From NCBI GenBank assembly GCA_964036195.1, contig OZ038458.1, positions 7,068,001 to 7,132,000 of the forward strand: a stretch of DNA of 64,000 bases, written 5' to 3'. This document shows, in pieces, positions 35,289 to 46,939 of the stretch. Made by a program: the position numbers and the translations under genes. How positions within the stretch are numbered: the stretch's first letter is position 1; every line of letters starts with the position of its first letter. This DNA comes from Sphaerolaimus hirsutus. Taxonomy: Eukaryota > Nematoda > Chromadorea > Monhysterida > Sphaerolaimidae. A model generated the notes under the pieces. The model ran no database searches and was not told the DNA's origin. It was given only the letters and a program-made list of their open reading frames with translations.

Positions 35289-35489
35289 CTGGTTCACACC
35301 CGCGTGTTTCCTGTGACCTTTGAGAAGCGGCACATTAGCCGCGGGACATGCTGGCACTTGAGCCTCGACTATACATTCAGTGCCATCTCTCAATTGACAT
35401 TTGCCATGATTTTGAATGTCCACAGTGCTGTCATTTACATGTGAGCTGCAACTAGGTTGAATGTGCTCAGTGCCAGGGTGCTGACAGGT
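35289..35489 (-). CDS. Possible internal exon, 67 residues, cysteine-containing
   Basis: Acceptor TGTAGCTCAG and a strong donor (CAG followed by GTGAAG) bound 201 nt that are open and phase 0 at both ends. The translation has scattered cysteines and histidines (TCQHPGTEHIQPSCSSHV). It lies on the same strand and upstream of the Ral-GAP exons, so it may belong to that gene's poorly conserved middle, but the phase cannot be linked across the gap. An upstream acceptor would lengthen it. Confidence 0.35.
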
Positions 35490-35606
35490 CTGAGCTACAG
35501 CTTTCGCAGCGGCTGCGCATGTTGGAAACAGGGGCCAGCTGACCACACTCATAACTGGCCTGAGAATGAAGCTTCTATTTATATCACACAGGTGAGCTGG
35601 TCACCT

Positions 35607-36559
35607 GGGGCCAGATTTAATGCTCCCTACAAATTTTCGTAAGTTATGCACTACACCCTACACGCATCTCCCTACACGCCCGACAAACCTGTGTACAATT
35701 GATAGCCGAGTTATGCGTGAAAGGCACCCGACACATAAATTTCCAATTCAATTCACGCGTTTTGTCGGGCGCGTGGCCGACAAAAAAAAAGAAATAAAAA
35801 TCTGCCCTCCACAAAAATGCTGTCGGGAGTGGTAAACTATGTAAAGATGGATGGACTTTTGACTGTACAATTCTGTTCCATTTAGGTACTTATGTTTTAA
35901 ATTACTCATGTCTCAAATTCAAAATTGAATGGACTGATTCCATTCCATTCACAGTTGATTTCATTCACTATCACCCTATAGTAAGAAGAGCAATCTTTTT
36001 TTATCAGTGCCAATGTGTCATTTTATTTCAATATTTCATTTTTATCCAGATGTAAAATATTCAGCTGAACGACCAAACATTCAGTTCCTTACCACAATTC
36101 TTCTAATAGAAGGGCGTACCTTTAATAGAATGGCAGCCAATAAATAGAACTGCTCTTCTATTAGGTAGCAAGGTACAGTATTCAGATTAACGACGGAATG
36201 CACTGCACACGCATTTTATACTTGGTTAGCATGACATGCGAAAAGTGGGTGCCAGCGGCGGGACGCGCTCGTTGTCGCTCATATTTTTTCTATTTTGAAC
36301 ATTTTGGACATTTTCTTTTTTTATGTTGTAAACATTTCGGTGAATAATGTGCCCGAAATTGGGCAGCCTCCCGACAAATTGATTACGGTTGCTCTACACC
36401 CGAGGGCGACCTCCCGACATGCAATTGAATTGCGTTTTGTCGTGTCGGGAGCCTGCCGTGTAGGGTAGGGCAACTGTAAACAATCTGTAGGGAGGCTGCC
36501 CGATTTCGGGCGCATTACATGCACGTAGGGCGCATTACACGAGAATTAAATCTGGCCCC
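35607..36559. mobile_element. 953-bp TIR element, GGGGCCAGATTTAAT ends
   Basis: The ends ggggccagatttaatgctcc and its near-inverse (gagaattaaatctggcccc) are long inverted repeats. The interior has opposed gcccgaaattgggcagcc and its inverse near 36350-36510, plus AATAGAACGGC-like motifs at about 36110-36170. No transposase frame and no clear target duplication. The 54-bp palindrome at 16181-16234 consists of these ends alone. Confidence 0.75.
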
Positions 36560-36662
36560 TGGTGTCACTCCCAGACCCTGTAAAATGTCAAATGTCATGT
36601 AAAGTGTCAAAAGTCATGTAAAATGGCCTGCAAAATGGCAAACGCAAACGCAATTTAAAGAA

Positions 36663-36948
36663 TCAACCCATCATAAACCTGTGCGAGTCATCGCTTGTGC
36701 CACCATCACCATCCCCTTCAATTCCAATTTTCCAGCCATCAACCAATGAGAGTTGATGTCTCTCTCTAAGTTGATTGTAATGCTTCAATCTGTTGTAATA
36801 GTTGTAATAATAAAGGTAGTAATTGTTGTTCTGCGGTTGGCATGGGGCGGTAATTATTGTGACGCCTCTGGCGCCACGTTTCGTCTGCCTTTTGTGCTGG
36901 TGGCTTTTTGATGTTTGGCCTTTGCTGCTGGAAGGAAGGGTGGGTGTT
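36663..36948 (-). CDS. Possible exon, about 95 residues, Asn/Tyr-rich
   Basis: The frame is open to TGA at 36663, with a basic part (KRQTKRGARG), then NNNYYLYYYNYYN, then an acidic end. A possible acceptor (GTTTACAG) sets the start at 36948; a MITE-1-like fragment lies just beyond (about 36980-37210). It might also splice out at AG-GTTTAT close to the stop. Family unknown; it is on the same strand as Ral-GAP. Confidence 0.35.
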
Positions 36949-37220
36949 CTGTAAACGTGTTCGGTAAAACTACTGTCCTTGCTCGAATAATTCCCCTGGA
37001 GAATCATTTTTTCGTCAGACTTTTTGAAGGGGGAACTATTCGAGGAAGGGAATTATTCAAGGGGAGGAATTATTGTTTCATCAAAATTTTCAACGTGTTT
37101 CTATCGACTCATTCCACAAAATATGCTTAATTAACACCATAACATGCCATTTTGTTTCAATTGGACATAACAAATTAATCAAATGCTTTAAGGGGAATTA
37201 TTCGGAGGGGGGTTCCTCAC

Positions 37221-37391
37221 CATAGTTGTTAAAACGTATTTACTAGTAAATACAGAGTAAATACGTTCACGTTTCCTCGGAAAAAAAGTTCCGGTACTCG
37301 CTTTTACGTATACTTTTTGAAAGTACTCGAGTACAGAAAACGTATTTCAGATCACATTTTATACAGATTTTTAAAGGCATAGAAGGGAAAA
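37221..37391. mobile_element. hAT-D element, left part only
   Basis: It starts catagttgttaaaacg and matches the left part of 34489-35002, up to 'aaggcatagaagggaaaaa'. There the match breaks off into coding-like sequence, and no right terminus follows. Confidence 0.7.
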
Positions 37392-38007
37392 AATGGCAAA
37401 ACCCGCCCGCACAACAGCAAAAACCAACACACCCAGCAATAGCGGCAGTGCCAGCCATTTGTCCCAATCTAGCAACCTTAGGACACTGTCCCAATTTGCT
37501 GTTTTCTCCATGCGCCACCAATGTCGCTGGTAATGCCTCACACTGTGCCGCATCGTTTGACCCATATTGGTTGAGATTGTTAGTAGATTTCTGGCTGGCT
37601 TTCCTGCTGGCACTCTGCCAACGTAGATATTCAGCTGTTGGAAGAGTGCCAGCTTTGCTAGTTGACGCCACGGGCGGTGGGATGTGCGAGTTCATTTGTC
37701 TTCTTGTGATCATGTGTGGATAGAAAGATGGGGCTTTAGAAGGAAATGAAGTTTTTGCAATTATGAAAATGCTTAAGAAAGTCTTTAATCGATAAGCACA
37801 TGTCTTGTCGTTGAAACGCTGAATAAGTTTAGGCCCCCCGTTCGCATCAGTCAAAATGAAACGTTTTGTTGCCCAAGCTGCAACAGTGTGTTGCATTTCA
37901 ACGTTCTTTGTGGGAACTGAAAAAGTGACGAAAAAGCGTAGGGATTTGCGGTGCGCTAGAGCAAAGGCAATGGGCGTATGTCCAGCGGCATAGAAATCAG
38001 CATTCAC
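37392..38007 (-). CDS. Possible exon(s) of a minus-strand gene; joins a transposon fragment
   Basis: One frame is open from 38007 to 37267 and looks coding in parts: AAGHTPIAFALAHRKS near the start resembles an ankyrin-repeat core, and PPPVASTSKAGTLPTAEYL lies further on. A second frame over 37613-37371 gives a possible membrane segment (WLALPLLLGVLVFAVV) whose last codons and stop fall in the hAT-D fragment. Both cannot be right in full; an intron between them is likely. Ankyrin identity is a weak guess. Confidence 0.3.
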
Positions 38008-40059
38008 TTGGCGCTGGTGCCAGTAATTTGGCGTGTGGCTTAAAGCTCACAAAATGTACCTATGGTGCATTCTTCAATACCGTGCCTGGAAAACCACATA
38101 AAACCACAGAAACACAGCCAATATGTAAATACCTATAGAGGTATATCTACAATCCATTACTTTTAAAACAACACATGAAATTCTCTCAAGCACATATTTA
38201 TCAGAAACCCATATTTACTAGAGGAACAAGTTTGAACATCACTTAAATTTTTTGAGCACTTACAAAGGAACATCTACCGAATTCAAGTGCGCAAATATTC
38301 AGCCGGGATATTTATTATTTATGCAATGTGCCAAATGTGGTTTAGCAGCTTGTCATATGAAATGGAATAGTGCTATTTTTCAGTTCTCTCTGCTAAAGGG
38401 AACCTAAAAAGTTCGTATAAATGTGGAATACGCGAGTGCTGTCAATAAAATATGACTGCGGTTGTTCAACTGCGGTAAATAAAAAAACAGCTGGAAATGT
38501 GATGCCTCACGTTTTAGTGCGATGGGAAGCACTTAGCAAAAATGATCATTACAGAAATTAAGTAGGTACACAGCTTTTGAAAACTGCAAGCAAAACATAC
38601 CATAGCAAATACGCAGAATGGTTAAGCTTAAAACATTACACAAACGCTAAACACATGAAAATGCAAAGCATTTGCGTACCTAGCTAAGAAAAAGTTCCCA
38701 TGGACTATTCGATTATTCGCGAGGTGCATGAATTCAAATATTACGAGTTTGTATTATTTATAATCAATCAAAGCAGCCATGGAAAAAGTTTTTTGATAGA
38801 TTTTAGCCTTTTCATCCTGCAAACACAATGACATGTCAATGGGGATATCCAGAATTTTCCAAAAACATTTTAAAGACGAATGGACGTCCTGCCCAGCAAG
38901 CATAATATTCAGGAATTCAGGATTCAGGATTCAGCCCTTTTTACCGCATTCAGGACGAACCAATCTGGGTAGACACATTTTTTTGGCACGGGCTTTTCGG
39001 CAGAACCTACTTAATTATGCAAGCGTTTTTGATGCTTGATAATCCTGTGCTGTTCTACTATGATTCTCAAGAGAGCATTCCGCCCAGAGTTTCTGCGATT
39101 GAATTTTTACCAGCGGAATTTTTCACAAAGGAAACGGGTGAAATTTTTTCACATACGTAATTTAATTAGTTCCGCTTCGGTAGGGCGTGTATTTACTCGA
39201 CAAGCTAGCGTGTACTTCTGCATATGGGTTTATATATGCAAAAATCTAGCTACCCATGTAAAATATGTATATTTACATTTGCACAATCAACTGTTCAAAC
39301 GCTGAAGCTACCGCATTTGCTCGAATAATTGCCCTGCCTTGAATAGCCCCCCTCTTGAATAATTCCTCCCCGTTACACGAGTGAGGAAAGTTTTTTTCCG
39401 TTTCAGGATCATCCCCCTTGGAACGTCCTGGATTGTGAGGTTTCAGTCGGGGGTATATAAGGTGGAATTACAGCTCCACATAAAATACAAAAATGAAGGT
39501 ATACTGCAAAAAGTCTATTACCTATAAAGTCAACAAAAAAGTGTATTATTATAATACATGTCTCAAACTTTATGTTTCCAACTGACTTACATCGAACTTT
39601 CATTGAAAAATTAAAAAAACCCGGTAACGGTGGATCGATCATGTTGAATTTTTGACACAATTAAGGGATATACACTAGCGGCCAGAATAGTTGAGACTTT
39701 TCACCATAGAGAAATGGGAGGCTGGGGGTCCACCACAATTTTGTTGCTTCTCAGTCGCTTGTCCCTGGCCCAATTTTGATGCTGTTCGAGTATGTTGGGT
39801 TTTCAGGTCGGGACAATGACAAAAAAAATTTGTTCGCTTGTATAATCCCCCAGTGACTAGATAAGGGGGGTCTATAAAAAGGTTGTCAATAAAACATAAA
39901 AAATTTGGCCAATCTGGGTGATTGATTTGAAGCTTAATAACTTGGCCATTTCTGGGCCGATTTGGATCATTTAACTCTTACAATGTTCGGAACAACCTGA
40001 AGATGCCATTTTTCACAACAGATTAGTGATGTATAAATATCGTGTATGTATAAATACTA
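38008..40059. other. No supported gene
   Basis: The sequence is AT-rich. The part 39309-39420 is a MITE-1-like fragment (gctcgaataattgccc). The part 39848-39880 (gactagataaggggggtct) matches the hairpin end inside 12024-13092. Nothing else is recognised. Confidence 0.4.
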
Positions 40060-40503
40060 GCAGGATTCTCTCCGACCTTCGGTCGGGTTTTGTGGTTCTC
40101 TACAATTAATACCATTGGAGAAAATATGATACTTTAGTTAAGTTTGCCCACATGCTAGGCATGTGTTTTGAAATGCGGTATGTAATCTACCAACAATAAC
40201 AAGACCAATACCAAAGATGCAATGTTTTGGAATGGATTTTTGTAAACTTCTGTAAAATGGTTGGGCATGAAACTCGGTAGTAAAATGTAGACAGTTTGCG
40301 ATTTGGTATGATGGTGTGCAGTGTGCATTCTGTGTGGTATAGGTTTTGTGATATGATAGTGTGGTTTTTGCAAGGTGTCAAACTTTGTTGTAATCTTCAA
40401 TTGGTTACATTTGTGCTTTGCTGTTCTTTTTGTGTTTGTAATACCTTGTGGTATAAATTGTAGAGAACCACAAAACCCAACTGAAGGTTGGAGAGAATCC
40501 TGC
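40060..40503. repeat. Inverted repeat heading the satellite region
   Basis: The segment 40060-40106 (starting gcaggattctctccgacctt) is inverted at 40457-40503. The right arm with its flank then recurs in direct order at about 41008, 41369 and 41732 as the first part of each higher-order unit in the adjoining array. Confidence 0.8.
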
Positions 40504-42300
40504 TATAGGTACCCACTACTCAGAGGCTTGCAAAAACTGACACCCCAATGGGGACCCCCCTCCAAATGGCACCCCCTGGGGAACCTCCCAAAAGTGGCAC
40601 CCCCTGGGAACCGCCCAAAAATGGGACCCCCTAGGGCCCCACAAATATGGCACAGCCTGAGGACCACCAGAAAATGGCACCCCTTAGGGACCCCCCAAAA
40701 ATGGCACCCCCTTGGGACCCCATAAAAATAGCACCCCCTGGGGACCCCCCAAACATGGCACCCCCTAGGAACCCCCACAAAAATGGCACCCCCTGGGGAC
40801 CCACCCAAAGGTGGCTCCCCCTGGGGACTCTCCAAAAATGGCACCCCCCTGGGGACCCTGTGCACTCTGTGTGGTATAGGTTTTGTGATATGATAGTGTG
40901 GTTTTTGCAAGGTGTCAAACTTTGTTGTAATCTTCAATTGGTTACATTTGTGCTTTGCTGTTCTTTTTGTGTTTGTAAATCCTTGTGGTATAAATTGTAG
41001 AGAACCACAAAACCCAACTGAAGGTTGGAGAGAATCCTGCTATAGGTACCCACGACTCAGAGGCTTGCAAAAACTGACACCCCAATGGGGACCCCCCTCC
41101 AAATGGCACCCCCTGGGGAACCTCCCAAAAGTGGCACCCCCTGGGAACCGCCCAAAAATGGGACCCCCTAGGGCCCCACAAATATGGCACCCCCTGAGGA
41201 CCACCAAAAAATGGCACCCCTTAGGGACCCCCCAAAAATAGCACCCCCTTGGGACCCCCCAAAAATAGCACCCCTGGGGACCCCCCAAACATTGCACCCC
41301 CTAGGAACCCCCACAAAAATGGCACCCCCTGGGGACCCACCCAAAGTTGGCTCCCCCTGGGGACTCTACAAAACCCAACTGAAGGTTGGAGAGAATCCTG
41401 CCTCTAGGTACCCACTTCTCAGAGGCTTGCAAAAACTGACACCCCAATGGGGACCCCCCTCCAAATGGCACCCCCTGGGGAACCCCCCAAAAGTGGCACC
41501 CCCTGGGAACCGCCCAAAAATGGGACCCCCTAGGGCCCCACAAATATGGCACCCCCTGAGGACCACCAGAAAATGGCACCCCTTAGGGACCCCCCAAAAA
41601 TGGCACCCCCTTGGGACCCCCCAAAAATAGCACCCCCTGGGGACCCCCCAAACATGGCACCCCCTAGGAACCCCCACAAAAATGGCACCCCCTGGGGACC
41701 CACCCAAAGTTGGCTCCCCCTGGGGACTCTACAAAGCCCAACTGAAGGTTGGAGAGAATCCTGCTATAGGTACCCACTTCTCAGAGGCTTGCAAAAACTG
41801 ACACCCCAATGGGGACCCCCCTCCAAATGGCACCCCCTGGGGAACCCCCCAAAAGTGGCACCCCCTGGGAACCGCCCAAAAATGGGACCCCCTAGGGCCC
41901 CACAAATATGGCACCCCCTGAGGACCACCAGAAAATGGCACCCCTTAGGGACCCCCCAAAAATGGCACCCCCTTGGGACCCCCCAAAAATAGCACCCCCT
42001 GGGGACCCCCCAAACATGGCACCCCCTAGGAACCCCCACAAAAATGGCACCCCCTGGGGACCCACCCAAAGTTGGCTCCCCCTGGGGACTCTCCAAAAAT
42101 GGCACCCCCTATGGACCCCCCCACAAAAAAAAATATAGCACCCCCCTGAGGACCACCAAAAAATGGCACCCCTGGGGACCACCCAAAAAATGGCATCCCA
42201 TGTGGACCCCCTTGAAATGGCACCCCCATATGTACCTCCAGAAAATGGCACCCCCTGGAGACCCCCCAAAAATGGCACCCCATGGGGACCCCCTCTAAAT
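40504..42300. repeat. Tandem array 1: about 30-bp ATGGCACCCCCTGGGGACCC units
   Basis: Degenerate units with core ggcaccccctggggacccc repeat throughout. Higher-order units begin with caaaacccaactgaaggttg at 40471, 41008, 41369 and 41732 (spacing 537, 361, 363; the first has an extra unrelated segment of about 176 bp). Long frames are open on both strands because units are near multiples of three; they are not taken as genes. Confidence 0.9.
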
Positions 42301-45060
42301 CCTGTAAACACAGCCCCTAGTTTGGAAACTCCTGTAAACTCAGCCCCTAATTTGGAAAATGGTATGAATATTTCAAAAAATCACTATCATCAATCCACAA
42401 ATGCATCAATTCACAATTTTCAATTTTTTAGCCCCAGGGGTTAGACTTAAAAAGTTATGGTAATGTAGAGTAGAAATGGAGTGCACATCTCAAATCAGTG
42501 CAATAAAAAACCCACAAATGCATCATTTCACAAATTGAAAGTTTTTGTGCCCAGGGGTTCATTATCAGGGTTTTAGTAATGTGGTGTCAAAATGGAGTGC
42601 ATATTTGAAATCGCTACAATCAGAAACCCACAAACACATCATTTTATGATTTGAAAATTTTTGGCCCTGGGGGTTCATTTTCAGGGTTATGGTAATGTAG
42701 TGTCAAAATGAAGTGCATATTTCAAATCAAGGCAATCAAAAAGCCACAAATGCATCATTTCACAATTTCTAATTTATTAGCCCCATGGGTTCAATTTAAG
42801 GCTTACAGTAATGTAGAGTTGAAATTGAGTCATTTCAAATCAGTGCAATGAGAAACCTGCAAAATGCATCATTTCACAATAAAAAATTTTTGGGTCTAGG
42901 GGTTCAATTTCAGGGTTTTAGTAATGTAGTGTCAAAATGGAGTGCATATTTGAAATCGCTACAATCAGAAACCCACAAATGCATCATTTTATGATTTGAA
43001 AGTTTTTGGCTTAGGGGGTTCATTTTTATGGTTATGGTAATGTAGTGTGAAAATGAAGTGCATATTTCAAATGAGTGAAATCAGAAACCTGAAAATTTAT
43101 GATTTCACAAATTGAAAGTTTTTGGCTCCAGAGGTTCATTTTCAGGGTTATGGTTATGTAGTTTTCAGGGTTATGTAGTGTCAAAATGGATTGCATATTT
43201 CAAATCAGTGCAATTAGAAACCCACATCAAATCATTTCACAATTTCTAATTTTTTAAGCCCTGGGCATATTTGAAATTGCTACACTCAGAAACCCACAAA
43301 TCCATCATTTTATGGTTTGAAAGTTTTTGGCCCAGGGGGTTCATTTTTAGGGTTATGGTAATGTAGTGTCAAAATGAAGTGCATATTTCAAATGAGTGCT
43401 ATCAGAAACCCGAAAATGCATCATTTCTCAAATTGAAAGTATTTGGCCCCATGGGTTCATTTTTAGGGTTATGGTAATGTAGTGTCAAAATGGAGTGCAT
43501 ATATCAAATTGGTGCAATCAGAGACCCAAATTTGAAATCAGTGCAATCAGAAACCCAAAAATGAATGATTTCACAAATTGAAAGTATTTGGCTCCAGAGC
43601 TTCATTTTCAGGGTTATGGTTATGTAGTTTTCAGGGTTATGTAGTTTCAAAACAGAGTGCATATTTCAAATCAGTGCAATTAAAAACCCACATTGAATCA
43701 TTTCACAATTTCTAATTTTTTAAGCCCTGGGCATATTTGAAATCGCTACACTCAGAAACCCACAAATCCATCATTTTATGGTTTGAAAGTTTTTGGCCCA
43801 GGGGGTTCATTTTAGGGTTATGGTAATGTAGTGTCAAAATGAAGTGCATATTTCAAATGAGTGCTATCAGAAACCCGAAAATGCATCATTTCTCAAATTG
43901 AAAGTATTTGGCCCCATGGGTTCATTTTTAGGGTTATGGTAATGTAGTGTCAAAATGGAGTGCATATATCAAATTGGTGCAATCAGAGACCCAAATTTGA
44001 AATCAGTGCAATCAGAAACCCAAAAATGAATGATTTCACAAATTGAAAGTTTTTGGCTCCAGAGGTTCATTTTCAGGGTTATGGTTATGTAGTTTTCAGG
44101 GTTATGTAGTGTCAAAACAGAGTGCATATTTCAAATCAGTGCAATTAGAAACCCACATTGAATCATTTCACAATTTCTAATTTTTTAAGCCCTGGGCATA
44201 TTTGAAATCGCTACACTCAGAAACCCACAAATCCATCATTTTATGGTTTGAAAGTTTTTGGCCCAGGGGGTTCATTTTAGGGTTATGGTAATGTAGTGTC
44301 AAAATGAAGTGCATATTTCAAATGAGTGCAATCAGAAACCCGAAAATGCATCATTTCTCAAATTGAAAGTATTTAACCCCATGGGTCCATTTTGAGGGTT
44401 ATGGTAATGTAGTGTCAAAATGGAGTGCATGTATCAAATCAGTGCAATCAGAAACCCAAATTTGAAATCAGTGCAATCAGAAACCCAAAAATGCATCATT
44501 TCACAAATTGAAAGTTTTTGGCCCCAGTGGTTCATTTTCAGGGTTATGGTAATGTAGTGTCAAAATGAAGTGCATATTTCAAATGAGTGCAATCAGAAAC
44601 CCAAAAATGCATCATTTCTCAAATTGAAAGTATTTGGCCCCATGGGTTCATTAACGGGTTATGGTAATGTAGTGTCAATGGAGTGCATATATCAAATAAG
44701 TGCAATCAGAAACCTAAATTTGAAATCAGTGCAATCAGAAACCCAAAATTGCATCATTTCACAAATTGAAAGTTTTTGGCCCCAGTGGTTCATTTTCAGG
44801 GTTATGGTAATGTAGTGTCAAAATGGAGTGCATTATATATCAAATCAGTGCAATTAGAAACCCACGATGCATCATTTCACAATTTGAAAGTTTTGGCCCC
44901 ATTTTGGGTTCAATTTCAGGGTTATTGTAATGTACTGTCAGAATGGAGTGCATATTTCAAATCATTGTAATCAGTAACCCACAAATGCATTATATCACAA
45001 TTTATATTTTTTAGCCCCGGGGGCCTCACTTAAGGATTATGGTAATGTTATTGTTAACTC
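42301..45060. repeat. Tandem array 2: about 116-bp satellite with about 465-bp higher-order repeat
   Basis: The monomer includes ggttatggtaatgtagtgtc, then aaatggagtgcatatttcaa, then aatcagaaacccacaaatgc. Monomer starts are spaced about 113-116 bp near 42577-43037. A variant segment (ggttatggttatgtagtttt) recurs near 43141, 43607 and 44071, giving a four-monomer higher-order unit. Some 24 monomers are present. Confidence 0.92.
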
Positions 45061-45260
45061 CCATAAACTCAGCCCCTAATTTGGCAAACACCCATCAACT
45101 CAACTCCCATAAACTCGGCCTCTAATTTGTGAACTTGTGTCAACAGCCCCTTATTTTTAAACTTCTGTCAACTCAACCCTAATTTATAAACACCCATCAA
45201 CTCAACCCTGAATTGTAAACTCAGCCCCTAAAAACTCAAGTCAACCCCCTATACATGTGC
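45061..45260. repeat. Tandem array 3: about 30-bp AACTCAGCCCCTAATTTG units
   Basis: Degenerate units (actcagcccctaatttg, cacccatcaactcaac) repeat about seven times. Two matching units also occur at 42305-42357, so the same short repeat flanks array 2 on both sides. Confidence 0.8.
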
Positions 45261-45803
45261 AAAAACACACACGAATTGGGCACAATGATGCCTGTGATTG
45301 TGTGTCCTATCTTTTACATTAGGCATACCTAGCACGCAATTCTTTCACAATTGTATATGTTTTGATAAGTGGCGATATAAAGTTGAACATAAATTTTTTA
45401 CACTCGTTTTTGGGAAATAAGAAAATTGGATTATGAAAACTTTCTTCCCAAACAGGAACCACAACTCAATCAATGATATTTTAACACACATTGGTATTCA
45501 ATTTAGGTATTTGCATAAATGTCGGGAAAAGATTGCAGCATTGACGCATAATGTCAAGTTTCCCTTTTCAGAAAGATTCCAGAAGTTTCAGATAATTTTC
45601 ACACTACATTTATAGCTACGTTCTTATGACACATTTCTCCCCCCCCCCTGGCAAGCGGCAAGTGAAGTTATCACGAGAATTGAATAAAGTTGTTTTTCCT
45701 AAACTTTTCGCTTCACAAGGTGCGGGATTGGCTTTGGCGGCTGGTCAGCACCTATTTAGATTAAAACATGAACATAAAGCTCAAATACGCAAATACGACA
45801 TTC

Positions 45804-46939
45804 TAAACACCTTCCCGGTCACGTCCGGCACCCTATTTTTGATCGTACTTGTGACACCCTATCTCCAGTTCTAGGGCGCGCCAGAAGCTGAAACTTGGGG
45901 GAGATATTGGCGCAACCCCCCTAAACCTCGCATGCATCAGGGGGGTCGCGGCGACCCCTCTCAGAGTGGGTCGCCCTAAGTGCAAAAATTTTTTGTGGCT
46001 TTTTTGGTGTCCCACAGCAGGTCCGGCACCCGCTGATTTTTGAGCGGTGGGAGCGGTAAAAATCTAAAATTTTGGGGATGTGTTACCAACACCAGTCCCC
46101 TACTATACACTATTCAACCATGTGAGATTAACGTGAAAAATTTGTCAAAAATTCACTTATTCTCCAAAAAAACACCATTCCTCAATAGATGGATGACAAA
46201 AAATCCACTTTTTGGAACTTTTTTATTAGACACTTGAAGAGATGGTTTACAATACTTTAAAGGGAAGGGTTTGATGTTTCAAGTTATGTAAAGAACCATA
46301 CCTCTAAAATGCATGCATTGCAAAATTTACTTGGGGGGAATTTCAAAGTGTGAATTTTGCAAGTTTTTGTTCCTGCAATGATGACATTATGATGTCATAA
46401 AATTCGCCCTAAGTAAATTTTGCAATGCAGGCATTTTAGAGGTATGGTTCTTTACATAACTTTAAACATCAAACCCTTCCCTTTCAAGTATCGTAAATCA
46501 TCTCTTCAAGTGTCTAATAAAAAAGTTCCAAAAAGTGAATTTTTTGTCATCCATCTAATGGGGGGTGGTGTTTTTTTGGAGAATAAGTGAATTTTTGAGA
46601 AATTTTTCACGTTTATCTCACATGGTTGAATAGTGTATAGTAGGGAAGTGGTGTTGGTAACACATCCCCAAAATTTTAGATTTATACGGCTCCCACAGCT
46701 CAAAAATCAGCAGGTGCCGGACCTGCTGTGGGACACCAAAAAAGCCACAAAAATGTTTTCCACTTAGGGCGACCCACCCTGAGAGGGGTCACCGCGACCC
46801 CCCTAATTCATGCGAGGTAGAGGGGGGTTGCGCCAATATCTCCCCCAAGTTTCAGCCTCTGCGACACCCTAGAACTGGGTATAGGATGTGAGAAGTAAAA
46901 TCATAAAATGGGTGCCGGACGTGACCGGGAAGGTGTTTA
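45804..46939. repeat. Giant foldback element, second copy
   Basis: Nearly identical to 19437-20573, same ends and same orientation; differences are single bases and one homopolymer length. Flanking sequence is also shared, so this is a duplication of the locus, not an independent insertion. Confidence 0.85.

Noticed and set aside
40375..42444. Long overlapping open frames on both strands with proline- or glycine-rich repeats
   Set aside because: They follow the period of the GC-rich tandem array, exist on both strands and change with each higher-order unit. This is repeat artefact, not protein.
42301..45060. Telomere-like ttagggtta in the 116-bp satellite
   Set aside because: The motif occurs once per 116-bp unit as part of a longer sequence, not as tandem hexamers, so it is not telomeric.
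40504..45260. CRISPR-like regular spacing
   Set aside because: Repeats are degenerate, spacers are themselves repeated, and the DNA is animal-type with introns. These are satellites.
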